Assembly: GCA_903924205.1 (NCBI GenBank)
Contig: CAIYAP010000003.1
Location: forward strand, 1-64,000
From: an uncultured Actinomycetes bacterium
GTDB taxonomy: Bacteria > Actinomycetota > Acidimicrobiia > Acidimicrobiales > RAAP-2
Direction: 5' to 3'
Length of the DNA stretch: 64,000 nt
In this document: in pieces, positions 1 through 7,089 of the stretch
Layout of the letters: the number at the start of each line of letters is the position of its first letter
How positions within the stretch are numbered: the stretch's first letter is position 1
The notes under the pieces: model-generated
What the model was told of the DNA's origin: nothing
Database searches by the model: none
The model's input: only the letters and a program-made list of their open reading frames with translations
Translations under genes and position numbers: made by a program

Positions 1-49
1 AGTGGACACCTGATAATCCGACTCGAGGGTCGGCTGAAAGGATGTCACC

Positions 50-370
50 ATGGGAGCCACCAGGAGAAGATTCACTTTGGAATTTCGAACTGAGGCGGCG
101 CACCGCGTCATTGACACCGGAAGAACGGTGCGTGACGTGGCTCGCGAGCTTTCAGTGGTCGAGAACTCACTGAGCAAATGGGTGCGCGACGAACGTCGAC
201 GCATGGAGAGCGTCGCGGGAACCAGCGAGGAACCGCTGACGCCCGCCGAACGATCAGAGCTCGTGCGGCTTCGTCGTGAGAACGACGAGTTGCAAAAGGA
301 TCTCGCCTTCTTGGGAAAAGCTGCCGCGTACTTCGCCTCGAATCCACCAAAGCAGAGAGATTTACGTTGA
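50..370 (+). CDS. IS3-family transposase OrfA (helix-turn-helix subunit)
   Basis: A 106-residue protein with the usual OrfA layout. An N-terminal helix-turn-helix (about residues 8-50) binds the IS ends. A leucine-zipper-like heptad region (about 65-90, containing ELVRLRRENDELQKDLAFL) serves dimerisation. The family keeps DNA recognition here and catalysis in the downstream orfB. The stop TGA at 368-370 overlaps the ATG of orfB at 370, and a slippery heptamer at 313-319 could instead give an OrfAB fusion by -1 frameshifting. Confidence 0.9.
   Translation: MGATRRRFTLEFRTEAAHRVIDTGRTVRDVARELSVVENSLSKWVRDERRRMESVAGTSEEPLTPAERSELVRLRRENDELQKDLAFLGKAAAYFASNPPKQRDLR
313..319 (+). other. putative -1 ribosomal frameshift site of IS copy 1
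   Basis: The heptamer G GGA AAA is read as GGA AAA in the orfA frame and fits the X XXY YYZ slippery pattern. From here the -1 frame, which is the orfB frame, is open all the way to orfB. IS3 elements are known to make their OrfAB transposase by this kind of slip. That it works in this copy is inferred. Confidence 0.5.
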
Positions 371-1242
371 TGGCTGCGGAGTGCGCGAACTTCGAAGTGA
401 TTCGCATGGCTCGCCTGCTCGAGGTCTCACCCTCGGGCTATTACCGCTGGAAGAACGCCCGACAGCGTGACCCACTGCCGAGCGAGCAGCGTCGCGCCGA
501 GCGAGACGCCAAGATCCTGAGCAGTCATAAGAACTCTCGTGGCATCTACGGAGCCCCGAGGATCACCCTGGACCTCCACGAGTTAGGCGACTCGCTGAGC
601 CACAACACCGTCGCTTCACGCATGGCGGCCCTCGGCATTGCGGGCATCAGCCCGCGCACCTACAAGGTCACGACAGTTCACGCCAGCGACGCCACCTACC
701 CCGAGGACCTGGTCAAACGCGACTTCGCTCCCGAGGGACTGAACAAACTCTGGACCAGCGACCTCACCTACCTGAAAATCGGCAGTGGCGACGTCTATCT
801 CTGTTGCGTTCGCGACGAGGGATCCAGCCGAGTACTCGGTTGGCAGCTCGCCGACCACATGCGCACCGAGATCGTGACGGACTCACTTCGCCAAGCCATC
901 GCCACACGTTGGGGCAAGGTGGCCGGAGTGAAGTTCCACGTCGATCGTGGCAGTCAGTTCTCCGACGCCAAGACGGCGCAGCTCTGCGAAAACTTCAAGA
1001 TCCTTCGCTCCATGGGCGCGACTGGTTCGTGTTACGACCACGCCAGTGCCGAGAGCTTCTGGTCGATCTTCAAGCACGAGTACTTCTACCGGCACACCTT
1101 TGCGACCATCGATGAACTACGCGCCGGGATCAGCGACTACCTCAACTTCTACAACCACCAACGTCGCTGCGCGAAGGCCGACGATCAAAGTCCCGTTGGC
1201 TACGAGTTATCGTTGGCTCGTCTAAACCAATTTGCTGCATAA
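370..1242 (+). CDS. IS3-family transposase OrfB (DDE catalytic subunit)
   Basis: A 290-residue integrase-core protein (rve fold). The N-terminal third has the HTH_21-type region (SRGIYGAPRI). The DDE triad is visible as D in WTSDLTYL, D in FHVDRGSQF and E in ASAESFWSIFKHE. The C-terminal YNHQRR block is also typical. The ATG at 370 overlaps the orfA stop; a TTG lies one codon upstream. The length is normal for IS3 OrfB and no stop or indel interrupts it, so the enzyme looks intact. Confidence 0.92.
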   Translation: MAAECANFEVIRMARLLEVSPSGYYRWKNARQRDPLPSEQRRAERDAKILSSHKNSRGIYGAPRITLDLHELGDSLSHNTVASRMAALGIAGISPRTYKVTTVHASDATYPEDLVKRDFAPEGLNKLWTSDLTYLKIGSGDVYLCCVRDEGSSRVLGWQLADHMRTEIVTDSLRQAIATRWGKVAGVKFHVDRGSQFSDAKTAQLCENFKILRSMGATGSCYDHASAESFWSIFKHEYFYRHTFATIDELRAGISDYLNFYNHQRRCAKADDQSPVGYELSLARLNQFAA

Positions 1243-1390
1243 ACCGTGTCCACTATTTCTGGGCAACCTCAGTTTAGTTTCCACTTAACGTGTGAGGACT
1301 GTGAACAGATAGTGAACTTGATCCCATGGCGCTCTACCATCATGAAACTTATCTCTCAACATATAGTCGAAGGCTGTTCAGTGTTAGAAG

Positions 1391-1666
1391 TTCACCCCGC
1401 AGCCCAACGGGGAACCCATCATCCCGAATGCCATTGCCCTGTGAAAAATTCACCATGCCTTCTATGACCGAATTCTCTTGGGGATTAGACCCAATTGTCA
1501 GGTCGAAATTAATGCCGATCTCCTGTTGGAGATAGATGGCCCCATGCTGAAGCATGGCCTCCAGGAAATGAACGGACAAAAGCTGCTCATACCTTCATCT
1601 GCGCAGTCTCGCCCAGACCCCGAACGCCTTCAAGTGCGTTACGAAGAGTTCAAGAACGCTTTGTAA
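1391..1666 (+). pseudogene. remnant of an HNH endonuclease (HNH_2 type), 3' part only
   Basis: One frame encodes the C-terminal end of an actinobacterial HNH nuclease of the 'putative restriction endonuclease' group. The order is a GEPI segment, then NAIAL, a stop, KIHHAFYD (the HNH zinc/catalytic segment) and DGPMLKHGLQEM, ending at the TAA at 1664-1666. The TGA at 1442-1444 stands where the family has the Cys of a C-K-x-H-H motif, so TGC to TGA is the likely lesion. A further in-frame TAG lies at 1385-1387, and no 5' part is recognisable before the IS end at 1254. The family assignment rests on remembered motif patterns, not on a search. Confidence 0.6.
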
Positions 1667-1731
1667 CCTTCGATGAGTGAATCGCACTGGGAATGTTGGA
1701 GACTCAACGCTTTGGAAACAAGGATGGAGTT

Positions 1732-2073
1732 ATGGGAAACAACAACCAGCGCAGAAGCCCTCAAGCGAGGCGCTACTCACCTGAGGAAAAGGCGCAGGCG
1801 ATTCGCCTCGTGCGGACGCTCCGAGATGAACTCGGGACGTCACGAGGAACCGTTCAACGGGTGGCGAATCAACTCGGCTATGGCGTTGAAAGGGTCAAGT
1901 CCTGGGTTCGTCAAGCCGATATCGATGAGGGAATCATTGGTGGCGTCACCACGGCCGACAAGCAACGGATTGCCGAGCTTGAGCAAGAGAACAAGGAACT
2001 GCGGCGAGCGAATTCGATCCTAAAGAGCGCCTCGGCTTTTTTTGCGGCGGAGCTCGACCGCCCACAGAGGTGA
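1732..2073 (+). CDS. IS3-family transposase OrfA, copy 2
   Basis: A 113-residue protein with an N-terminal helix-turn-helix (RRYSPEEKAQAIRLVR, then TVQRVANQLG) and a C-terminal zipper-like segment (IAELEQENKELRRANSILKS). The ATG at 1732 was chosen because a purine-rich stretch (AAGGATGGAG) precedes it; the upstream alternative at 1693 would lie outside the left inverted repeat. The stop at 2071-2073 overlaps the GTG of orfB. The T7 run at 2037-2043 near the 3' end is a candidate frameshift site. Confidence 0.88.
   Translation: MGNNNQRRSPQARRYSPEEKAQAIRLVRTLRDELGTSRGTVQRVANQLGYGVERVKSWVRQADIDEGIIGGVTTADKQRIAELEQENKELRRANSILKSASAFFAAELDRPQR
2037..2043 (+). other. putative -1 frameshift site of IS copy 2 (T TTT TTT)
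   Basis: Seven consecutive T residues are read as TTT TTT (Phe-Phe) in the orfA frame, which matches the X XXY YYZ slippery heptamer. The -1 frame is the orfB frame and is open from this run into orfB, so a slip would fuse the two products. Function is inferred from the family. Confidence 0.5.
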
Positions 2074-2975
2074 GTGTTCGTTTCGTCGACGAGCACAAGG
2101 AAGAGTTCGGGGTCGAGCCCATCTGCGACACACTGCAGATTGCCCCCAGCACCTACTACGCCGCCAAGACGAGGCCAATCTCGGCACGCGCTCTCAACGA
2201 CGAGGTCTTGGGCAACGCCCTCTGCGAGATTCACGCCGCCAATTTCTCGGTCTATGGGACTCGCAAGATGTGGAAGGCCATGCGCCGAGCGGGTCACGAC
2301 GTTGGTCGAGACCAAGTGGCCAGGCTCATGAGAAACCAAGGCCTCTATGGGGTCAGACGAGCCAAGAAGGTGAGGACCACGAGACGCGACGACTCAGCAC
2401 CTCGCTCACCAGACCTGGTCGAGCGCAACTTCACCGCCTCATCTCCGAACCAGCTCTGGGTCACGGATCTGACCTACGTGCCCACTTGGCAAGGGGTCGC
2501 CTACGTCTGTTTCATTACCGATGTCTATAGCCGCATGATCGTGGGGTGGCGAGTGGCGAGTCACATGCGCACCGACATGGTCTTAGACGCCCTCGAGATG
2601 GCGAGATGGCAGCGGGGCTCTCAACTTACCGACCTGCGGTGCCATTCCGATGCCGGAGCTCAATTCACGAGCATCCGCTACGGCGAGCGCCTAGACGAAA
2701 TTGGCGCTCGTCCCTCGATTGGCAGCGTCGGAGATTCCTACGACAACGCCCTCGCCGAGAGTGTCAACGCCCTCTACAAGACCGAACTCATGAGAGGACC
2801 GGGACGAGGACCGTGGAAGACCATTGACGAGCTCGAACTCGCCACGTTGACCTGGGTTCACTGGCACAATCACGGCCGATTGCATAGCTATCTCGGCGAC
2901 GTTCCACCCGCCGAGTTCGAGGCGACCTACACTTCGAAAGTCGGCGAACGATCGCTGGCAGAAATCACAAGCTGA
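2070..2975 (+). CDS. IS3-family transposase OrfB, copy 2
   Basis: A 301-residue DDE transposase. The triad is D in WVTDLTYV, D in CHSDAGAQF and E in ALAESVNALYKTEL. The C-terminus has the usual HWHNHGRLHSYLG...PPAEFE block. The second-Asp motif is HSDAGAQ, where most relatives have HSDRGSQ, so an Arg-to-Ala change sits next to the catalytic Asp. The GTG start at 2070 overlaps the orfA stop (GTGA). The frame is otherwise full length. Confidence 0.92.
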   Translation: MSVRFVDEHKEEFGVEPICDTLQIAPSTYYAAKTRPISARALNDEVLGNALCEIHAANFSVYGTRKMWKAMRRAGHDVGRDQVARLMRNQGLYGVRRAKKVRTTRRDDSAPRSPDLVERNFTASSPNQLWVTDLTYVPTWQGVAYVCFITDVYSRMIVGWRVASHMRTDMVLDALEMARWQRGSQLTDLRCHSDAGAQFTSIRYGERLDEIGARPSIGSVGDSYDNALAESVNALYKTELMRGPGRGPWKTIDELELATLTWVHWHNHGRLHSYLGDVPPAEFEATYTSKVGERSLAEITS

Positions 2976-2984
2976 AAGTCTCCA

Positions 2985-3180
2985 CTAAACCCAGTGCGAT
3001 TCAGAGTGATGCCTTCGCGGAAGCAGGCGTTTTGCTGCTCACTTCGGGCGCCTCGCGGGCGCTTCAAGTCGTTTTGGGCACCTTCGGGCGCCTCAAATTG
3101 GAGTTTTGAGGAATCCAGTGAGTGTTCACGGAAACTCTCAATCCCCCTTATTTACAGGGGAAAGTGCCGGTGGGCTTGAG
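2985..3180. other. intergenic stretch right of IS copy 2, no gene seen
   Basis: No convincing coding frame is present. A 13-bp direct repeat CTTCGGGCGCCTC occurs at 3042-3054 and 3082-3094. A short hairpin (CCCC-TTATTTACA-GGGG) lies near 3145-3162. CTCTCAA and TTGAGAG at about 3134 and 3176 form a longer-range inverted pair that ends beside the tRNA fragment at 3181. This looks like debris of past insertions. Confidence 0.4.
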
Positions 3181-3230
3181 AGCGGGCGACGGGAATCGAA
3201 CCCGCGTTCTCAGCTTGGGAAGCAGAGTTC
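3181..3230 (-). pseudogene. 3' half of a tRNA-Gly (CCC), 5' half missing
   Basis: Read on the minus strand, this stretch has an anticodon arm with loop TTCCCAA, a perfect T-arm (GCGGG TTCGATT CCCGT), the 3' acceptor strand CGCCCGC and the discriminator T. The matching 5' acceptor strand and D-arm are absent, so it cannot fold as a tRNA. It matches the intact tRNA-Gly at 3416-3486 at 39 of 43 positions over 3181-3223. The acceptor differs by one base (GCGGGCG against GCGGGTG). Such 3' halves are typical scars of integrases that target tRNA genes. Confidence 0.75.
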
Positions 3231-3368
3231 GAGCAAGTCAACGTGTCGAAATGCGATAAGAGCACAAGATTTTTCAGTCTGGGAACCAGGAGGCATCTCG
3301 ATTCCACAGGACTAGTTGGTTCCATAAAACTTCAGGTGGGCCACCACCCGATTCGAGGGTCGAAATAG

Positions 3369-3394
3369 CATGGACACAGGTTCGGGTGTCCATG
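3369..3394. terminator. hairpin downstream of tRNA-Gly
   Basis: CATGGACAC at 3369-3377 and GTGTCCATG at 3386-3394 form a perfect 9-bp stem with an 8-nt loop. It lies 22 nt past the 3' end of the minus-strand tRNA-Gly, where a terminator or processing hairpin would be expected. No strong U run follows, so its role is uncertain. Confidence 0.4.
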
Positions 3395-3415
3395 ATGTCT
3401 TGAGTCATAACAGCG

Positions 3416-3486
3416 AGCGGGTGACGGGAATCGAACCCGCGTGGCCAGCTTGGGAAGCTGGAACTCTGCCATTGAGCTACACCCGC
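3416..3486 (-). tRNA. tRNA-Gly (anticodon CCC)
   Basis: The reverse complement folds as a full cloverleaf of 71 nt. It has acceptor GCGGGTG/CACCCGC, D-stem GCTC/GAGT, anticodon stem CCAGC/GCTGG with loop TTCCCAA (anticodon CCC) and T-arm GCGGG-TTCGATT-CCCGT, with discriminator T. CCA is not encoded. It reads GGG codons. A partial copy of its 3' half lies at 3181-3230. Confidence 0.93.
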
Positions 3487-3530
3487 AGAGAGGCCCAGAA
3501 TACTCGGGCCTCACGTAAGCCTGAAGGGGC

Positions 3531-4109
3531 TTACTTCAGAATCGCCACCGTGGAGTTCATGAAGTTAATCAAGGTGGTCGGAGCCTTGCTGACGGCCGGA
3601 GCCATGAAGGTCAAAATCACGTACTTGCCATTGGCCACCCAGGCGTCGAGGCGAAGACTCTTGGCGATCGAGAGTGATCCGAGTCCGTCCTCCTTGCCGT
3701 TTCCAAAGTCGAGGTAATCGGTGACGGGGCCAACCTTGGTCTTCGTCATCGCCCCGGCAGAGGCAGCCACCAACTTGGTCATGAAGTCGGTGGCGTTCGT
3801 GGCCTTGCCCGCAAAGCCTTGGACTTTCCACGCCGCGGCGAGGTGGGCGGGGTCGAGGCAACTGACTACGAGGGCCTTGGTCCCAAAGTCAATGGTTTGT
3901 CCGAGTGCGTTGGCGGCGTTCTTGCTGGGATGGGCGTAGTTGTAGTCGGTGACGTAAGGGCCGGTGCTGGAGTCAAAGCCATCGGCCTTGATGAGGGAAT
4001 GGGTAATGAGTCCGCAACCGGTCACGGTGGTGGCTCCCGCACCGGAGGAAATCACGGTTCCCGTGGCGGCCACCAGGGTGAGGGAGGCGAGTGCGAGGCG
4101 AATTTTCAT
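3531..4109 (-). CDS. secreted protein of unknown function
   Basis: A 192-residue protein that I do not recognise. The N-terminus is a Sec-type signal peptide (MKIRLALASLTLVAATGTVI, cleavage expected near GAGA-TT). The mature part is small and polar. It has two Cys (GCGLI near the N-terminus, VVSCLDP in the middle) that could pair outside the cell. The ATG at 4109 is preferred because AAAGGA stands 8 nt before it; an ATG three codons upstream would be too close. It lies alone between the tRNA-Gly and dcd, which is divergent. Confidence 0.7.
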   Translation of the reverse strand: MKIRLALASLTLVAATGTVISSGAGATTVTGCGLITHSLIKADGFDSSTGPYVTDYNYAHPSKNAANALGQTIDFGTKALVVSCLDPAHLAAAWKVQGFAGKATNATDFMTKLVAASAGAMTKTKVGPVTDYLDFGNGKEDGLGSLSIAKSLRLDAWVANGKYVILTFMAPAVSKAPTTLINFMNSTVAILK

Positions 4110-4215
4110 GTGAGGCATCCTTTCGCGAAAGTTCGCTCTTCAGCCTATGAGGCAGGTAAGTCGTTTTTCCCCTCACAACACGAGGCTTTAACGAATCCTT
4201 AGTAATCTGACGCCG

Positions 4216-4782
4216 ATGGTTCTTTCTGACCGCTCTATTCGTGAAGCCCTAGCCGCGGGCCGTATCGTCATTGACCCCCTCAACGAGGCGGACATTCAGC
4301 CGTCGTCAGTGGATCTTCGCATTGACAACGCCTTTCGGGTGTTTCGCAACCACACCCGCGGCATCATCGACGTGAAGGAAGACCAAACCGATCTCACCGA
4401 ACTGGTCGAAGTGGGCCCAGATGAGCCCTTTATCTTGCACCCGGGTGAATTCGCCCTCGGTGCCACCTTGGAGCGCGTCACCATTCCGAACGATTTGGTG
4501 GCTCGCCTGGAAGGAAAGAGCTCCCTCGGCCGTCTCGGTCTCCTTATTCATTCCACCGCGGGCTTCGTGGACGCCGGCTGGGATGGGTACTTGACCTTGG
4601 AGCTCTCCAATATCGCTAACTTGCCCATTACCTTGTATCCCGGTATGAAAATTGGCCAAATCAGTTTCTTCCAGATGACCACGGAAGCCGATAACCCCTA
4701 CGGTTCGGGCATCCTCGGCTCGAAGTATCGCGGCCAACGCGGCCCGACGCCGAGTCGCTATTTCGAAAACTTTCAACGGTAG
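4216..4782 (+). CDS. dcd: dCTP deaminase (possibly bifunctional dCTP deaminase/dUTPase)
   Basis: The enzyme converts dCTP to dUTP for thymidylate synthesis; some relatives also hydrolyse dUTP to dUMP. The 188-residue length is normal for the trimeric dUTPase-like fold. Visible motifs are [10 protein letters not shown] near residue 28, the [13 protein letters not shown] block (with the phosphate-binding Arg and Ser), [13 protein letters not shown] (with the catalytic Glu replaced by the family's later TLELSN Glu region) and the C-terminal [14 protein letters not shown]. Whether it is bifunctional, as in Mycobacterium, cannot be settled by eye. The next gene follows after 20 bp. Confidence 0.93.
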   Translation: MVLSDRSIREALAAGRIVIDPLNEADIQPSSVDLRIDNAFRVFRNHTRGIIDVKEDQTDLTELVEVGPDEPFILHPGEFALGATLERVTIPNDLVARLEGKSSLGRLGLLIHSTAGFVDAGWDGYLTLELSNIANLPITLYPGMKIGQISFFQMTTEADNPYGSGILGSKYRGQRGPTPSRYFENFQR

Positions 4783-4802
4783 TAACCCTTAAGGAGTTTC
4801 AC

Positions 4803-6869
4803 ATGTTGTTACGCATCATCATCGGCCTGCTCGTCAGCGCCGTTTGTTTGGCCATCGCGGGTCGCCGCTTCTTCTGGCTCAGTCGCCTCATTCGCACCGG
4901 TGCGAAGTCTGATCGCACCTGGCAGGGCATGCGTCGGGCCAAGGAAATTGCGTCGGCCGAAGTCGTCGAAGTCGCGGGTCAGAAGAAGCTGCTCAAGTGG
5001 ACGGTGCCGGGAATCGCCCACTTCTTCACCATGTGGGGCTTCACGGTCCTCTCCACCACCATCCTTGAGGCCTACGGCTCGCTGTTTAACCGTGACTTTC
5101 ATATTCCTCTGATCGGTCAGCAGTCGTGGCTGGCCGGTCTCGAAGACTTCTTCGGGGTCGCCGTCTTGGCCGCCTTGGTGGTCTTCACCACCATTCGTAT
5201 TAAGAACGCGCCGAAGCGCCTCGACCGCGCGAGTCGTTTCTATGGCTCGCACCTCGGACCGGCCTGGCTGGTCCTCTTCATGATCTCCATGGTGATCGTC
5301 ACCATGTTCGTCTCACGTGCGGCGCAAATCAACACGGGTCACTTCCCCTTCACCCGCGGCGTGGCCTCGAGCAGCATCGCCCTCAACCACTCGTACGTGA
5401 CCTCGGCCGCGTTTGCGTCCAAGGCGCTGGCGAGTTGGCTGGCTCCCCTCGGGATGACCGCCAACGGTGCGCTCGAGACCATCTTCATCCTGCTCAACAT
5501 CGCCATCATTACTGGCTTCTTGGTTCTGGTCTCCTACTCCAAGCACCTCCACATCTTCCTCGCCCCCATCAACATCGCGTTCTCGCGTCGTCCCCGGGCT
5601 TTGGGCGGTCTCGACAAGACCCCCGACATGGACATGGAAAACGTCACCGAAGACACCGTCTTCGGTGTGGGCAAGATCGAAGACTTCACCTGGAAGCAGA
5701 TGCTGGACTTCTCCACCTGCACCGAGTGTGGTCGTTGTCAGGACCAGTGTCCGGCCTGGTCGACTGGCAAGCCGCTGAGTCCCAAGCTGCTCATCATGGG
5801 TCTTCGCGACAACATGTTCGCCTCGGCCGACCGTCTGCTCTCCGGTGAGGGCGAAGCCACCACCTTGGTGCCGTCCATCATCGACCCCGACGTCTTGTGG
5901 TCCTGCACTACCTGCGGAAACTGCACCGAGCAGTGCCCCGTCGACATCGAGCACGTGGACGCCATCATCGACATGCGTCGCTACGAAGTGCTCATGGAGA
6001 GCCGTTTCCCGACCGAAGCGGGCCTGTTGCTACGCAACATGGAAAACCAGGGTGACCCCTGGGGCCTCGGTCAATCCAAGCGCACCGAGTGGCTGGCCGC
6101 CCTCGACTTCGAGGTGCCGGTCGTCGACGACGTCATCCCTGAGGGTGTCGAGTACCTGTACTGGGTCGGCTGTGCCGGCGCGCTGGATGAGCGTGGTCGC
6201 AAGCAAGTGGTCTCCACCGCGCGCATGCTGAACCGCGCGGGCGTGAACTTCGCCATCTTGGGACCCAAGGAAAGTTGCAGCGGCGACCCCGCGCGCCGCA
6301 TGGGTAACGAGTACCTCTTCCAAGAGATGGCCAAGGCCAACATCTCGACGCTGAATGAAGTCGGCGCCGTCAAGATCGTGGCCAGCTGCCCGCACTGCTT
6401 TAACACCATTAAGAACGAGTACCCCACCCTCGGCGGTGACTTCGAAGTCATCCACCACAGCGACCTTCTCAGTCGCTTGATCGCGGACAAGAAGTTGGTC
6501 CCCGGCATGAACTTCACGGGCACCGTCACCTACCACGACCCCTGCTACCTCGGTCGTCACAACCGTCACTTCGACGAGCCTCGCTCGGTTATCGACGCCG
6601 TGCCGGGGGTGACCTCGGTCGAGATGCACCGTCACCGCGAGAAGGGCTTCTGCTGTGGCGCTGGTGGAGCGCGCATGTGGATGGAAGAGAACATTGGTAA
6701 GCGCGTCAACATGGAGCGCACCATCGAGGCGCTCGGCACCGGCGCGAACGTCGTGTCGACCGCCTGTCCGTTCTGCATGATCATGATCGATGACGCCGTC
6801 AAGGCACAGGGCCGTGGCGATGATGTGTCGGTCGTCGACATCTCCCAGGTGCTCGAGCAGTCCTTCTAA
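4803..6869 (+). CDS. etfD: membrane-bound Fe-S oxidoreductase, EtfD-like (ETF:menaquinone oxidoreductase)
   Basis: A 688-residue protein built like mycobacterial Rv0338c/EtfD, which passes electrons from electron-transfer flavoprotein (fatty-acid oxidation) to the quinone pool. The N-terminal ~270 residues contain several membrane helices of the NarI-like heme b type. Two ferredoxin-type 4Fe-4S motifs follow, CTECGRCQDQCP near residue 305 and CTTCGNCTEQCP near 368. Two CCG domains come next, with SCPHCF, HDPCYLGRH, FCCGAGGARMW and ACPFC motifs. A good ribosome site, AAGGAG, lies at 4791-4796. A strong terminator follows. The symbol rests on domain order only; other HdrD-like roles are possible. 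Confidence 0.8.
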   Translation: MLLRIIIGLLVSAVCLAIAGRRFFWLSRLIRTGAKSDRTWQGMRRAKEIASAEVVEVAGQKKLLKWTVPGIAHFFTMWGFTVLSTTILEAYGSLFNRDFHIPLIGQQSWLAGLEDFFGVAVLAALVVFTTIRIKNAPKRLDRASRFYGSHLGPAWLVLFMISMVIVTMFVSRAAQINTGHFPFTRGVASSSIALNHSYVTSAAFASKALASWLAPLGMTANGALETIFILLNIAIITGFLVLVSYSKHLHIFLAPINIAFSRRPRALGGLDKTPDMDMENVTEDTVFGVGKIEDFTWKQMLDFSTCTECGRCQDQCPAWSTGKPLSPKLLIMGLRDNMFASADRLLSGEGEATTLVPSIIDPDVLWSCTTCGNCTEQCPVDIEHVDAIIDMRRYEVLMESRFPTEAGLLLRNMENQGDPWGLGQSKRTEWLAALDFEVPVVDDVIPEGVEYLYWVGCAGALDERGRKQVVSTARMLNRAGVNFAILGPKESCSGDPARRMGNEYLFQEMAKANISTLNEVGAVKIVASCPHCFNTIKNEYPTLGGDFEVIHHSDLLSRLIADKKLVPGMNFTGTVTYHDPCYLGRHNRHFDEPRSVIDAVPGVTSVEMHRHREKGFCCGAGGARMWMEENIGKRVNMERTIEALGTGANVVSTACPFCMIMIDDAVKAQGRGDDVSVVDISQVLEQSF

Positions 6870-6872
6870 GTC

Positions 6873-6913
6873 TCTCGACGGGGAGATTCACGCCCCCCCG
6901 TCGAGATTTTTTT
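6873..6913 (+). terminator. Rho-independent terminator after the EtfD-like gene
   Basis: TCTCGACGGGG at 6873-6883 pairs with CCCCGTCGAGA at 6896-6906 (11 bp, GC-rich), followed at once by seven T residues (6907-6913). It starts 3 nt after the EtfD-like stop codon. Confidence 0.92.
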
Positions 6914-7089
6914 CTCCACGCCTCACGCCGGCGTCATCATCTCGTCATGTGGTGATGTGGCTAAATAATGGCGCATTGGGCGACGAGAATCTCGTGAACG
7001 ACTCATGAGGGCTCATCGTGACTTTCCCTAGGCGCCACATGGGAAAAAAGTGGGCCTCGGGGTAGTCCCTGGGGGCTAAGGTCTCGCCG

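Larger units (their letters stand above)
1..1254 (+). mobile_element. IS3-family insertion sequence, copy 1 (possibly complete)
   Basis: The element carries overlapping orfA and orfB genes of an IS3-type transposase. A 9-bp terminal inverted repeat is visible: AGTGGACAC at 1-9 and GTGTCCACT at 1246-1254. Because the left repeat starts at base 1, the true left boundary and any target duplication may lie outside the window. Both reading frames are intact, so the copy could be active. It is different in sequence from the second IS3 element at 1697-2984, so the two are separate arrivals and not a duplication. Confidence 0.85.
1697..2984 (+). mobile_element. IS3-family insertion sequence, copy 2 (different type)
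   Basis: This second IS3 element has 8-bp inverted repeats, TGGAGACT at 1697-1704 and AGTCTCCA at 2977-2984, that enclose an orfA/orfB pair. The span of about 1.29 kb is typical of the family. The repeats and proteins differ from those of copy 1. No clear target-site duplication could be read beside the repeats, so the exact ends are approximate. Confidence 0.8.

Noticed and set aside
3181-3265. functional second tRNA-Gly
   Set aside because: The 5' acceptor strand and D-arm are missing, so no cloverleaf is possible.
1-3486. prophage
   Set aside because: Only two IS elements, a nuclease relic and a tRNA scar are visible; no phage structural, integrase or lysis gene is present.
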